The notes below the pieces were generated by a model. That model was not told the DNA's origin and made no database searches. It saw only the letters and a program-made list of their open reading frames with translations. DNA of 6,757 nucleotides from Chitinophagaceae bacterium. GTDB taxonomy: Bacteria > Bacteroidota > Bacteroidia > Chitinophagales > Chitinophagaceae. Of the stretch, positions 1 to 6,757 are shown in pieces; within the stretch, counting starts at the first letter, position 1; each line of letters opens with the position of its first letter. Location: contig JAOQAL010000622.1 in the NCBI GenBank assembly GCA_025963615.1, positions 1-6,757 of the forward strand, read 5' to 3'. A program made the translations under genes and the position numbers.

Positions 1-1
1 C

Positions 2-3000
2 AATACTACCAGTCCTGTTTTCTGGATCGTACTTATTATTACGCTCGGGATTACCATTCCGAGTCTTGCCCACAAGGGACCTGGCACGAATAAATTCCTG
101 AGAATTGCCGGCCGTATTTTTCTTATCATACTGCTTTTACTGACAAGCATCTTTTTTTTCGTGAACAGCGATACAGGGCAAAATTATTTATCAAAGCAGG
201 TCACCAGTCATTTTTCCAAAGAGCTGAAAACCCAAATAAAAATCGACCATATCAGCTTTTCACTTTTAAATAAAATGAATCTGGAAGGGCTGATGGTGGA
301 AGATCAGCAAAAAGACACCTTATTAGCCGCGGAAAAATTACAGTTGCGGATTACGGACTGGTTTATTTTCAAAGACAAAATAGAACTAAAATATATTGGC
401 CTGGAAAACGCCACGATTAAATTACAGCGTTCCGATTCCGTCTGGAATTACGGGTTTCTTGCCAGTTACTTTTCCTCTTCATCCTCTGATACTACTGCTA
501 AAAACAGTTTTCAGATCAACCTGAAAAAACTGGCATTACGGAATGTGGTCTTCCTCCAAAAAGATGGCTGGCGTGGGCGGGATATGACTACGAGGTTTGA
601 GTCACTGGACCTGGAGGCTGATGACATTGATTTCAATAGAAAAAATATAGCTATCAGTTCAATAGAAATCAAGAAACCTTTTTTTTCGATCTATGATTAT
701 ACCGGCAACCGGCCCGATAGCCTTAAGCCAAAAAAAATAATCCGGAAAGAAGACACGGTATCCGTAAGCTCGCTTCTGGAATGGAATGAAGCCGGCCTGA
801 TCATGAATATTAAAAGCCTTAAAATCGTTGATGGTATTTTTAAGAATGATGCGGAGACAGACCGTTCTCCATATACCTATTTTGATGGAAGACATTTTGA
901 GTTCGCTAAAGTCAATGGTGAGTTTAAAAACCTGAAATGGGAAAAGGACACCATTTCATCGGCTCTTGTTTTATCAACAAGGGAACGAAGCGGATTTGAA
1001 GTTAAATCAATGACGGCGGGATTTAAGATGACGCCGCATGAAATGACTTTTAATCATCTTAGCCTTAAAACCAATAATAGCGAAATCAAAGATTTTTTTA
1101 CTATGCGCTATGAGGACTTTGATGACATGAATGACTTTATACATAAGGTCGGCATGCAGGCAAATTTTGACAACGCGCAAATTGCCAGCAATGACATCGC
1201 TTTTTTCGCTCCTGAATTACAGGATTGGGAGAAACAAATAAGGATCCATGGCAAAGTAAGAGGAACGATTGATGATCTGAATGGCAGAGATATAAAAATT
1301 GAAGCGGGCAGCAATTCCTATCTGAATGGTGACATTACCCTTACCGGCCTGCCAGACCTTAATCAAACTTTTATTGATTTTAAAGCGAATGATTTTCGTA
1401 CTACCTATACCGATGCTGTTAAGTTTATCCCTGCCATCGGTAAAATTGATGAAGTACGTTTAAATAAAATCAATTACCTGAATTTTAATGGCAGCTTTAC
1501 AGGGTTCATTCGTGACTTCGTTACTTACGGTACCATCCAGACGAATATCGGCACGATAAAAAGTGATCTTAACATGAAATTGCCGGCTGGCAATGAGCCG
1601 GTGTATTCCGGGAAGATTGCTACCAATGACTTTCAGTTGGGAACCCTGCTTGGCGAATCTTCCCTGGGTTTAATTTCCTTTGACGGTGATGTGAAGGGAC
1701 GAAGCTTTAATATTAATAAATTAAGCGCTGACCTGGACGGCAAAATAAGTTACCTTTTCTATAATGACTATGTTTATCACAATATTGAAACGAAAGGGAA
1801 AATCAATAAGAAAATTTTTGATGGGTTTGTCTCCATTAATGATACCAATGCCCGGTTCAGCCTGAACGGTTTAATTGACTTTAATAAAAATGCGCCAAAA
1901 TTTGACCTTAAAGCCGATGTAAAAAAACTCAACCTGCAACAGTTAAAGCTTACCGGTGACGACCTGGCTGTTACCGGGAAATTCAATCTTAATTTTACCG
2001 GGAACACCATTGATGACTTTCTTGGCAGTGCCCGTGTTACAGAAGCAGCCCTTTTCAGAAATGGAAATAAGTTATCGTTCGACTCGTTAATTCTTTTGTC
2101 AGAATATATCAACGGCATCAAATTGCTGACGGTGAAATCAAATGAATTTGATGCCACACTAAAAGGCGATTTTAACGTACAAGATCTTGACAAAACCGTA
2201 CAACTCTTTCTTCACCGCTATTATCCTGCCTACATTGGCGCTACCAGGTATACTTCCAATAAAAAGAATTTCAGCTTTGATTTAACCACAAAAAATATTG
2301 ACGAATATATAAAGCTGGTTGATAAAAATCTGACTGGTTTTAATAACAGCCACGTTGCAGGAAGCGTTAATCTTGCCGATAATAAATTAAACCTTACCGC
2401 GGATGTGCCCGCGTTTGCTTATAAAAAATATTCTTTTACCAATTCCCGGTTAACCGGAACCGGGAATATGGACAGCCTGGTAGTTTATGCTGTTTCTAAC
2501 AACATAACTATTAATGATAGCCTGAACCTTCCCTCGTCATCCGTGAAAATCGTTGCGCACAATGATACTTCTTATGTACAAATAAGTACAGGCGCTAACC
2601 AGACACTGGATAAGGCAGATATTAATGCGACCGTCGAAACGTTTAACAATGGATTTTCGCTTCGTTTTGACACTTCTGCCTTTGTAATAAACAGTAAAAA
2701 GTGGACAATAGAAAAAGACGGCACGTTGGATTTCAGAAACAATATCGTTGTGGCAGGAGAAGTCCTGCTGCGGGAAAGCAACCAGGAAATACACCTGGTG
2801 ACCAAGCCATCCGCAGAAGGCCAGTGGAATGATCTTGAAATAAATCTTAAGAATCTAAATATGGGAGACTTCTCTCCTTTCCTGCTTAAAAAGAACCGCC
2901 TGGAAGGACTTCTTTCCGGTAAAATAAACATTGAAGATCCCTATAAAAGATTTTATGTAACGTCTGACCTGGAAGGAAACGAAGTAAGGTTGGATAACGA

Positions 3001-4930
3001 TTCACTGGGTAAGGTTGCCTTAAATAATATTAGTTATAATAATCAAACAGGTGAACTGAAAGGGCGCGCGCGTAATACGGATCCTGCCCATCAACTGGAT
3101 GCCAATGTTTCTCTTTTCCTGAAAGACGATTCAGTTAATACCAAAAATAACCGCATTCAGCTCGCGACCAAAAACTACCCGATCAAAATACTTGACCGTT
3201 TCCTTGGTAGTTTATTTTCGGACCTGGAAGGTTATGCAACGACTAATCTGGACATCACCGGCGATTTCAATAACCTGAATTATGTTGGCAAAGCGAGTCT
3301 TCACAATGCCGGTCTTCGGGTAAAATTCACGCAGTGTTTTTATAAAATTGATGACGGCGAAATACAATTAAAATCAGATGCCATTGATTTTGGTTCACTG
3401 AAAATACATGACAAAGATGGCCGGTCTGCTACCATCCAAAGGGGTATTATACAGCATCAGTCATTCAGAAATTTGTTTTTTGATATCCAGGTGAAAACAG
3501 ATGATGAGCCGATGGAATTGCTTAATACAACCTACAATGATAACAAGTCATTTTATGGCCAGGCAAAAGGCACCGGGTCATTCTTTTTATCAGGACCGGA
3601 ATCGGATATGATTATGGAGGTATACGCAAAAGCTTCTGATAAAGACAGCGCTACTATCACCATGCCGTCATCATCAAGCCGCGAAACCGGCATTGCGGAT
3701 TTCCTGGTAGAAAAAAAGTATGGCCGCGAATTAAGCGATAGCGCTATTTCATCGTCGGAATCAAAAATGACGTATGATGTAGAACTCAACGCCAATCCCA
3801 TGGTGAATATCAGGATGATCCTGGATGAGCTGACCGGTGATGAAATTAAAGCAAGAGGTGGTGGAACCTTAAAGATACATGCCGGAACGAGGGAAAACCT
3901 GACCCTGCGCGGCCGGTATGATATAGACGAAGGAAATTATCTTTTTACCTTCCAGTCTTTCTTCAAGAAACCTTTAGTGGTAAAAAGAGGTGGCAATAAT
4001 TATATCGAATGGAATGGGGATCCTTTAAAAGCCAATGTAAGACTGGAAGCACAGTATACAGCCGAAAATGTAAGTTTTGGCCCGTTGGTAACTTATTACC
4101 AGCTGGATGACAACATTGCCAAAGTAAGGGGTGATGTATTCGTGGTGACTACATTAACCGGTCAATTGTTTAAGCCTGATATCAATTTCAAAGTTGAATT
4201 TCCTCCTGGCAGTGAAGGGGCTAATAATCCTTCCGTGGATTTTGCGCTTCACCAGCTTGAAAACAATCCAAACGAATTGTATAAACAGGTTACCTATCTT
4301 ATCGTTTTCAATAGTTTTGCACCGGTGGATAGCCGGGGAGCGGCTTCAACGGCAGGCATTGCTCTCGGAGAAACGGCGACTAATACGTTATCTGGCATTT
4401 TCTTTAACGTGATCAATAATGAATTCAATAAAATACTGAATAAGATTTTAAAAAATGATAAGTATCACGTTAATATTTCCAACACGATTTATAACAGGAA
4501 CTTTATTGATCCCAATAACAGTACCGCACTGAACCTTGGCAATAACCTGAACGTTTCCGTTGGGCGTAAATTTTTTAACGACCGGTTTATCCTGACTTTT
4601 GGTGGCGGTATTGACGCACCCCTCGGCCAGCAAGGCACGGTTCAGCAAACCGTTCAGTTATTACCCGATCTGACTGCCGAATGGTTGATCAACCAAACAG
4701 GAACTATCCGGGCTATCTTTTTTTACCGGGAGAATACGGATTATCTCAATACCACCTCTTCGGGAACCCTGGGACGAACCAAGCGCTCCGGCGCTAGTCT
4801 TTCCTACAGAAGAGAATTCAATCTGCTGGGTGGTGACGAGGAAAAGAAAAAGAATAAAAAAAAGGAAGTTCTTCCAAAGCCGGCTGCTAACAAACAAGAG
4901 GACGAACCGGAAAAAACAAAAGGTAATTAA
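2..4930 (+). CDS. tamB: TamB/AsmA-like inter-membrane protein, 5' end outside window
   Basis: Large envelope protein of the TamB (DUF490) family. Family members are anchored in the inner membrane and span the periplasm as a long beta-rich groove. They work with an Omp85 partner in outer-membrane assembly and are implicated in phospholipid transport. At least 1642 codons are visible, normal for Bacteroidota TamB. The frame is open from base 2 and has no ATG, GTG or TTG before GTG 161, so the start is upstream. A start at GTG 161 would remove the membrane anchor (visible residues 39-54, rich in Ile, Leu and Phe). After the anchor come NSDTGQNYLSKQV and, further on, LEGLMVEDQQKDTLL, typical of the Bacteroidota family N-terminus. 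A long middle of alternating beta-strand character follows. The C-terminal TamB domain includes EIKARGGGTLKI (near visible residue 1281) and VDFALHQLENNPNELYKQV (near 1412). The protein ends in a Lys/Glu-rich tail from about residue 1613. A second hydrophobic stretch (residues 6-22) precedes the anchor, which is unusual. The family call is firm; the partner and cargo are inferred. Confidence 0.88.
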   Translation, partial: NTTSPVFWIVLIITLGITIPSLAHKGPGTNKFLRIAGRIFLIILLLLTSIFFFVNSDTGQNYLSKQVTSHFSKELKTQIKIDHISFSLLNKMNLEGLMVEDQQKDTLLAAEKLQLRITDWFIFKDKIELKYIGLENATIKLQRSDSVWNYGFLASYFSSSSSDTTAKNSFQINLKKLALRNVVFLQKDGWRGRDMTTRFESLDLEADDIDFNRKNIAISSIEIKKPFFSIYDYTGNRPDSLKPKKIIRKEDTVSVSSLLEWNEAGLIMNIKSLKIVDGIFKNDAETDRSPYTYFDGRHFEFAKVNGEFKNLKWEKDTISSALVLSTRERSGFEVKSMTAGFKMTPHEMTFNHLSLKTNNSEIKDFFTMRYEDFDDMNDFIHKVGMQANFDNAQIASNDIAFFAPELQDWEKQIRIHGKVRGTIDDLNGRDIKIEAGSNSYLNGDITLTGLPDLNQTFIDFKANDFRTTYTDAVKFIPAIGKIDEVRLNKINYLNFNGSFTGFIRDFVTYGTIQTNIGTIKSDLNMKLPAGNEPVYSGKIATNDFQLGTLLGESSLGLISFDGDVKGRSFNINKLSADLDGKISYLFYNDYVYHNIETKGKINKKIFDGFVSINDTNARFSLNGLIDFNKNAPKFDLKADVKKLNLQQLKLTGDDLAVTGKFNLNFTGNTIDDFLGSARVTEAALFRNGNKLSFDSLILLSEYINGIKLLTVKSNEFDATLKGDFNVQDLDKTVQLFLHRYYPAYIGATRYTSNKKNFSFDLTTKNIDEYIKLVDKNLTGFNNSHVAGSVNLADNKLNLTADVPAFAYKKYSFTNSRLTGTGNMDSLVVYAVSNNITINDSLNLPSSSVKIVAHNDTSYVQISTGANQTLDKADINATVETFNNGFSLRFDTSAFVINSKKWTIEKDGTLDFRNNIVVAGEVLLRESNQEIHLVTKPSAEGQWNDLEINLKNLNMGDFSPFLLKKNRLEGLLSGKINIEDPYKRFYVTSDLEGNEVRLDNDSLGKVALNNISYNNQTGELKGRARNTDPAHQLDANVSLFLKDDSVNTKNNRIQLATKNYPIKILDRFLGSLFSDLEGYATTNLDITGDFNNLNYVGKASLHNAGLRVKFTQCFYKIDDGEIQLKSDAIDFGSLKIHDKDGRSATIQRGIIQHQSFRNLFFDIQVKTDDEPMELLNTTYNDNKSFYGQAKGTGSFFLSGPESDMIMEVYAKASDKDSATITMPSSSSRETGIADFLVEKKYGRELSDSAISSSESKMTYDVELNANPMVNIRMILDELTGDEIKARGGGTLKIHAGTRENLTLRGRYDIDEGNYLFTFQSFFKKPLVVKRGGNNYIEWNGDPLKANVRLEAQYTAENVSFGPLVTYYQLDDNIAKVRGDVFVVTTLTGQLFKPDINFKVEFPPGSEGANNPSVDFALHQLENNPNELYKQVTYLIVFNSFAPVDSRGAASTAGIALGETATNTLSGIFFNVINNEFNKILNKILKNDKYHVNISNTIYNRNFIDPNNSTALNLGNNLNVSVGRKFFNDRFILTFGGGIDAPLGQQGTVQQTVQLLPDLTAEWLINQTGTIRAIFFYRENTDYLNTTSSGTLGRTKRSGASLSYRREFNLLGGDEEKKKNKKKEVLPKPAANKQEDEPEKTKGN

Positions 4931-4935
4931 CCCTT
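4911..4935 (-). terminator. Possible weak intrinsic terminator of ribBA
   Basis: Read on the minus strand just past the ribBA stop, AAGG and CCTT can pair across an AT-rich loop (4935-4920). A T-rich tract, TTGTTTTTT, follows (down to 4911). The stem is only four base pairs, so this is weak. The element would lie inside the last codons of the convergent tamB gene. The T-tract is seen directly; a terminator function is inferred. Confidence 0.22.
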
Positions 4936-6139
4936 ACTCATCATTCAATATTTCATGTCCTAATTTATCTCTCTTGGTAAATAGATATTTTTCGTTATGA
5001 GGATTGGGATAAATTTCTATCGGTACGTTTTCTACAATTTCCAATCCATATCCTAACAAGCCTACTCTTTTCTTTGGATTATTGGTGATAAGACGAAGCT
5101 TTGTAATATTCAGATGTCGAAGAATTTGTGCACCAATTCCGTAATCACGCTGATCCATCTGGAATCCAAGATGCAGGTTAGCTTCTACGGTATCCATCCC
5201 CTGTTCCTGCAACTTATAGGCTTTCAATTTATTTAAAAGGCCTATTCCCCTACCCTCCTGGTTCATATATAATATAGCACCTTTGCCTTCCTTTTCTACC
5301 ATCTGCATGGCTTTATGTAATTGTTCGCCGCAATCGCAGCGTAATGAGCCGAGGATATCACCGGTAAAACAGGATGAATGAACTCTTACCAATACCGGTT
5401 CATCTTTTTCCCATTCACCTTTTATCAATGCAAGATGTTCATTAGCTGATTTTTTTTCCTGGAAGGCAATGAGTTTAAAAACGCCATATTTGGTGGGCAT
5501 ATCAACCCGCACAATTTCTTCGATTAGTGAATCTTTTTTTAAGCGGTACTCGATAAGATCTTTTATAGAAATAATTTTGAAATCAAATTTTTTCGCCACT
5601 TTAAAAAGTTCCGGTAACCTGGCCATTGATCCATCATCATTCATAATTTCAACCAGTACGCCGGCTGGCTCCAGCCCCGCTAAACGTGCCAGGTCAACCG
5701 CTGCTTCGGTGTGGCCTGCCCTGCGTAAAACGCCGCCACGCTTCGCCCTCAACGGGAAAATGTGGCCGGGCTTTCCCAGGTCTTCCAGTTTTGTCTCCTT
5801 ATTAATAAGGGCCTGCACCGTTTTGGCTCTGTCGTGTGCGGAAATGCCCGTGGTACAACCATGCCCCAGCAAGTCGACTGAAACAGTAAATGCAGTTTCG
5901 TGAAGAGCTGTATTATTATTTACCATTAATTCCAGCCCCAGTTCATCACATCTTTCTTCCGGCAACGGGGCACAGATAAGACCCCGTCCATGTTTGCTCA
6001 TAAAATTAATAACCTCCGGAGTAACCTTGGAAGCGGCAGCAATAAAATCACCTTCATTTTCACGGTCTTCATCATCTACTACCACAACAAGTTTTCCTTC
6101 CCGTATATCCTTAATCGCACTTTCTATGGAATCGAACAT
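4934..6139 (-). CDS. ribBA: RibBA: DHBP synthase / GTP cyclohydrolase II
   Basis: Cytosolic bifunctional enzyme of riboflavin synthesis, 401 residues from the chosen start. The N-terminal half (about 1-200) is 3,4-dihydroxy-2-butanone 4-phosphate synthase, which converts ribulose 5-phosphate to the four-carbon unit plus formate. The C-terminal half (about 205-401) is GTP cyclohydrolase II, which opens GTP to the diaminopyrimidine precursor. Visible motifs in the first domain are EDRENEGD (24-31), [12 protein letters not shown] (96-107), and catalytic His143 (GHTEA) and Glu164. In the second domain they are zinc ligands Cys257, Cys268 and Cys270 (C-x10-C-x-C), EGRGIGL (295-301), Tyr308, and Asp329 with Arg331. 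All expected residues of both active sites are present, so both activities are likely intact. The frame extends upstream to an ATG at 6193. I chose the ATG at 6139 because the protein then begins [16 protein letters not shown], as in homologues, and because a promoter -7 element lies between the two ATGs. The leader has no Shine-Dalgarno sequence, as is usual in Bacteroidota. Confidence 0.96.
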   Translation of the reverse strand: MFDSIESAIKDIREGKLVVVVDDEDRENEGDFIAAASKVTPEVINFMSKHGRGLICAPLPEERCDELGLELMVNNNTALHETAFTVSVDLLGHGCTTGISAHDRAKTVQALINKETKLEDLGKPGHIFPLRAKRGGVLRRAGHTEAAVDLARLAGLEPAGVLVEIMNDDGSMARLPELFKVAKKFDFKIISIKDLIEYRLKKDSLIEEIVRVDMPTKYGVFKLIAFQEKKSANEHLALIKGEWEKDEPVLVRVHSSCFTGDILGSLRCDCGEQLHKAMQMVEKEGKGAILYMNQEGRGIGLLNKLKAYKLQEQGMDTVEANLHLGFQMDQRDYGIGAQILRHLNITKLRLITNNPKKRVGLLGYGLEIVENVPIEIYPNPHNEKYLFTKRDKLGHEILNDE

Positions 6140-6155
6140 ATTCGAATAATTTATG

Positions 6156-6184
6156 CAAAGATAAAACAATGGAGCGGCTAAAAA
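6156..6184 (-). promoter_or_regulatory. Bacteroidota-type promoter of ribBA
   Basis: The minus strand carries TATCTTTG (6163-6156), a perfect match to the Bacteroidota -7 consensus TAnnTTTG. The -33 position, 18 bases further up, holds a T-run (6184-6180) instead of a clean TTG, so that half is weak. Transcription would begin near 6150, leaving a leader of roughly ten AT-rich bases before the ATG at 6139. So short a leader has no room for an FMN riboswitch, so no riboswitch control is evident. The motif is seen; promoter activity is inferred. Confidence 0.6.
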
Positions 6185-6237
6185 TATCTCCAACTAAATT
6201 TCATCCAATGCAGCCTTATTCAATATAAACCATGGCC

Positions 6238-6462
6238 TTATGCTTCAATAAGTTCTTCTGTTAAAATGTTAACATTTGACAATTTCTGATCTTGGCTTAT
6301 TCTTTTTCTTTGTGCCTGAAAGCGATGGCCAGGCACTGACTGGTCAGGTATCTGGCTAATAAAACAAACCCATCGGGTACCTTCAATCCGGCATTTATTA
6401 AAGTATCCACCCCCAATTATTCTACCGCCAGTACATGGGGCCTGGTGCCAGGCATCCGTCAT
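6238..6462 (-). CDS. Doubtful small hypothetical protein, 74 residues
   Basis: An open frame from ATG 6462 to TAA 6238 that does not lie over another gene. The product is basic in its C-terminal half (QAQRKRIS), has three Cys and two Trp, and shows no signal peptide, membrane segment or family motif that I recognise. In favour, an AT-rich leader and an imperfect promoter-like pair (6479-6509) sit at the right distance upstream. Against, the length is within what chance can give, and perfect DNA palindromes run through the frame, which is more like non-coding repeat sequence. It could also be a fragment of a decayed gene. Confidence 0.2.
   Translation of the reverse strand: MTDAWHQAPCTGGRIIGGGYFNKCRIEGTRWVCFISQIPDQSVPGHRFQAQRKRISQDQKLSNVNILTEELIEA
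6312..6356. repeat. Overlapping inverted repeats (alternative hairpins)
   Basis: GTGCCTG (6312-6318) is perfectly complementary to CAGGCAC (6330-6336), with an 11-base loop. A second structure uses GCCAG (6328-6332) with CTGGC (6352-6356), enclosing CTGAC (6336-6340) and GTCAG (6343-6347) around two bases. The two hairpins share bases 6328-6336, so only one can form at a time. Neither is followed by a T-run on the minus strand, so this is not a normal terminator. Confidence 0.5.
6440..6453. repeat. Short perfect palindrome
   Basis: GCCTGG and CCAGGC flank a central TG, giving a perfect six-base-pair inverted repeat. The word GCCAGGCA recurs at 6328-6335 in the neighbouring hairpin cluster, which hints that the two are copies of a common unit. 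The function is unknown; a protein-binding site or repeat remnant are both possible. Confidence 0.45.
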
Positions 6463-6478
6463 GTTTTCAATTAAGTTT

Positions 6479-6509
6479 TAAAAATATTTTGCAGGAAGCT
6501 GTCTCAAAA
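6479..6509 (-). promoter_or_regulatory. Imperfect promoter-like pair before the doubtful small frame
   Basis: On the minus strand, TTTTG (6509-6505) and TATTTTTA (6486-6479) are 18 bases apart. This resembles the Bacteroidota -33 TTG and -7 TAnnTTTG pair, but the conserved final G of the -7 box is missing. A start near 6472 would give a ten-base leader to the ATG at 6462. AT-rich sequence gives such matches often, so this is weak. Confidence 0.18.
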
Positions 6510-6584
6510 GGAATATTTCACGAAAAGGGCCCAAAGAATGCAGCGAACGCAAAGAGACAACCTATTAAGAATCAAGACAGCCTC
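6495..6584. repeat. Degenerate long inverted repeat, MITE/REP-like
   Basis: The arms are GAAGCTGTCTC (6495-6505) and AAGACAGCCTC (6574-6584), complementary at 9 of 11 positions. Read as minus-strand RNA, both mismatches become G-U wobbles, so the full 11-base stem can form there. The interior contains CAAAG words (CCCAAAG at 6530-6536, CGCAAAG at 6549-6555) followed by AGACAACC. From memory, dispersed palindromic elements with GAGGCTGTCTC ends and CGCAAAG interiors occur in intergenic DNA of Bacteroidota; I could not verify this. This copy looks decayed. It begins about 31 bases after the hydrolase stop and might also shape the 3' end of that transcript. Confidence 0.45.
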
Positions 6585-6615
6585 TTATTGCTATTTTAGC
6601 GGAAATCCCGTTAAT

Positions 6616-6757
6616 TTATTTTCCCCATCCCCATTTCAAAAATTCGGGCATCGCTTTTTCCCAGGTTGGAATATCATGTCCACCATCCGGCATTTCCATA
6701 TAATTAATATCTTTTCCGGGTTCATATCCCTTTATTTTCAACTCATCAATCACCGCC
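6616..6757 (-). CDS. Alpha/beta-hydrolase, esterase-like, C-terminal fragment
   Basis: The last 46 codons of a minus-strand gene that runs off the right edge, ending at TAA 6618-6616. The visible part begins AVIDELKIKGYEPGKD, followed by YMEMPDGGHDIPTWEKAMPE and a tail FLKWGWGK. The pattern of a helix ending in an acidic turn, then a beta-strand, then GGHD-x-TW and a closing amphipathic helix matches the end of putative esterase (Esterase D/CE1-like) alpha/beta hydrolases. In those proteins the His of GGHD completes the Ser-Asp-His triad. Ser and Asp would lie outside the window, so activity and substrate cannot be judged. The assignment to the fold is fairly safe; the exact subfamily is not. 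Confidence 0.68.
   Translation of the reverse strand, partial: AVIDELKIKGYEPGKDINYMEMPDGGHDIPTWEKAMPEFLKWGWGK

Larger units (their letters stand above)
6140..6615. other. Spacer between hydrolase gene and ribBA, without a convincing gene
   Basis: This 476-base spacer separates two minus-strand genes. It is unusually long for a window that is otherwise densely coding. It holds the ribBA promoter at its left end, a cluster of short perfect inverted repeats (6312-6356 and 6440-6453), and a degenerate long inverted repeat close to the hydrolase stop (6495-6584). There is also one doubtful 74-codon minus-strand frame. No FMN riboswitch core, tRNA or plus-strand gene is visible. The mix of palindromes and absence of clear coding suggests accumulated repeat debris; that interpretation is inference. 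Confidence 0.6.

Noticed and set aside
1777..2931. Minus-strand frames of 85-138 codons opposite the middle of tamB
   Set aside because: They are antisense shadows of the long coding frame, rich in Ser, Arg and Phe as expected for the reverse complement, with no recognisable protein features.
4194..4412. Plus-strand 72-codon frame inside the TamB C-terminal domain
   Set aside because: It overlaps strongly conserved TamB coding sequence in another frame and its product shows no family features.
5469..5903. Plus-strand 144-codon frame opposite ribBA
   Set aside because: It lies entirely antisense to the DHBP synthase domain and its junction with the second domain, whose motifs are intact on the minus strand, so it is a shadow.
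6300..6336. Intrinsic terminator made of the GTGCCTG/CAGGCAC hairpin with the T-rich tract at 6301-6311
   Set aside because: The T-rich tract lies before the hairpin on the plus strand and becomes an A-rich tail on the minus strand, so the order is wrong for termination in either direction.
6164..6480. FMN riboswitch upstream of ribBA, suggested by a TGGCGGTAGA word on the minus strand near 6430-6421
   Set aside because: The word resembles one short piece of the RFN element, but the GGGCAGGG-type and other conserved segments are absent. The likely ribBA transcription start near 6150 would also exclude this region from its leader.
6599..6610. Terminator for the hydrolase gene at a small CGG/CCG repeat just after its stop
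   Set aside because: The stem is only three base pairs and has no following T-run on the minus strand.

Overview
The window looks like Bacteroidota chromosomal DNA, probably Chitinophagaceae or a relative (the family is an inference). The evidence is a very long TamB-type protein whose N-terminal sequence is of the Bacteroidota type, a fused RibBA enzyme, start codons without Shine-Dalgarno sequences behind AT-rich leaders, and a TAnnTTTG-type -7 element in front of ribBA.

Layout. Positions 2-4930 (+) are one reading frame for a TamB/AsmA-like inter-membrane protein. It is open to the left window edge, so its true start lies outside. Positions 4934-6139 (-) encode RibBA, the two-domain enzyme supplying both precursors of riboflavin. 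The two genes converge tail to tail with three bases between their stop codons. Positions 6140-6615 hold no convincing gene. They contain the ribBA promoter, several short inverted repeats, a decayed-looking palindromic repeat (about 6495-6584) and one doubtful 74-codon frame. Positions 6616-6757 (-) are the last 46 codons of an alpha/beta-hydrolase (esterase-like) gene that continues past the right edge.

The genes have no obvious common pathway. TamB serves envelope biogenesis, RibBA serves flavin synthesis, and the hydrolase substrate cannot be told. The hydrolase and ribBA share a strand, but the long gap and ribBA's own promoter argue against one operon.

I see no CRISPR array, tRNA, rRNA, intact insertion sequence or recognisable new defence or mobile system. 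The points most worth a second look are the N-terminus of the TamB protein (two hydrophobic segments), the corrected ribBA start, the nearly abutting convergent stops, and the repeat-rich spacer at 6140-6615.
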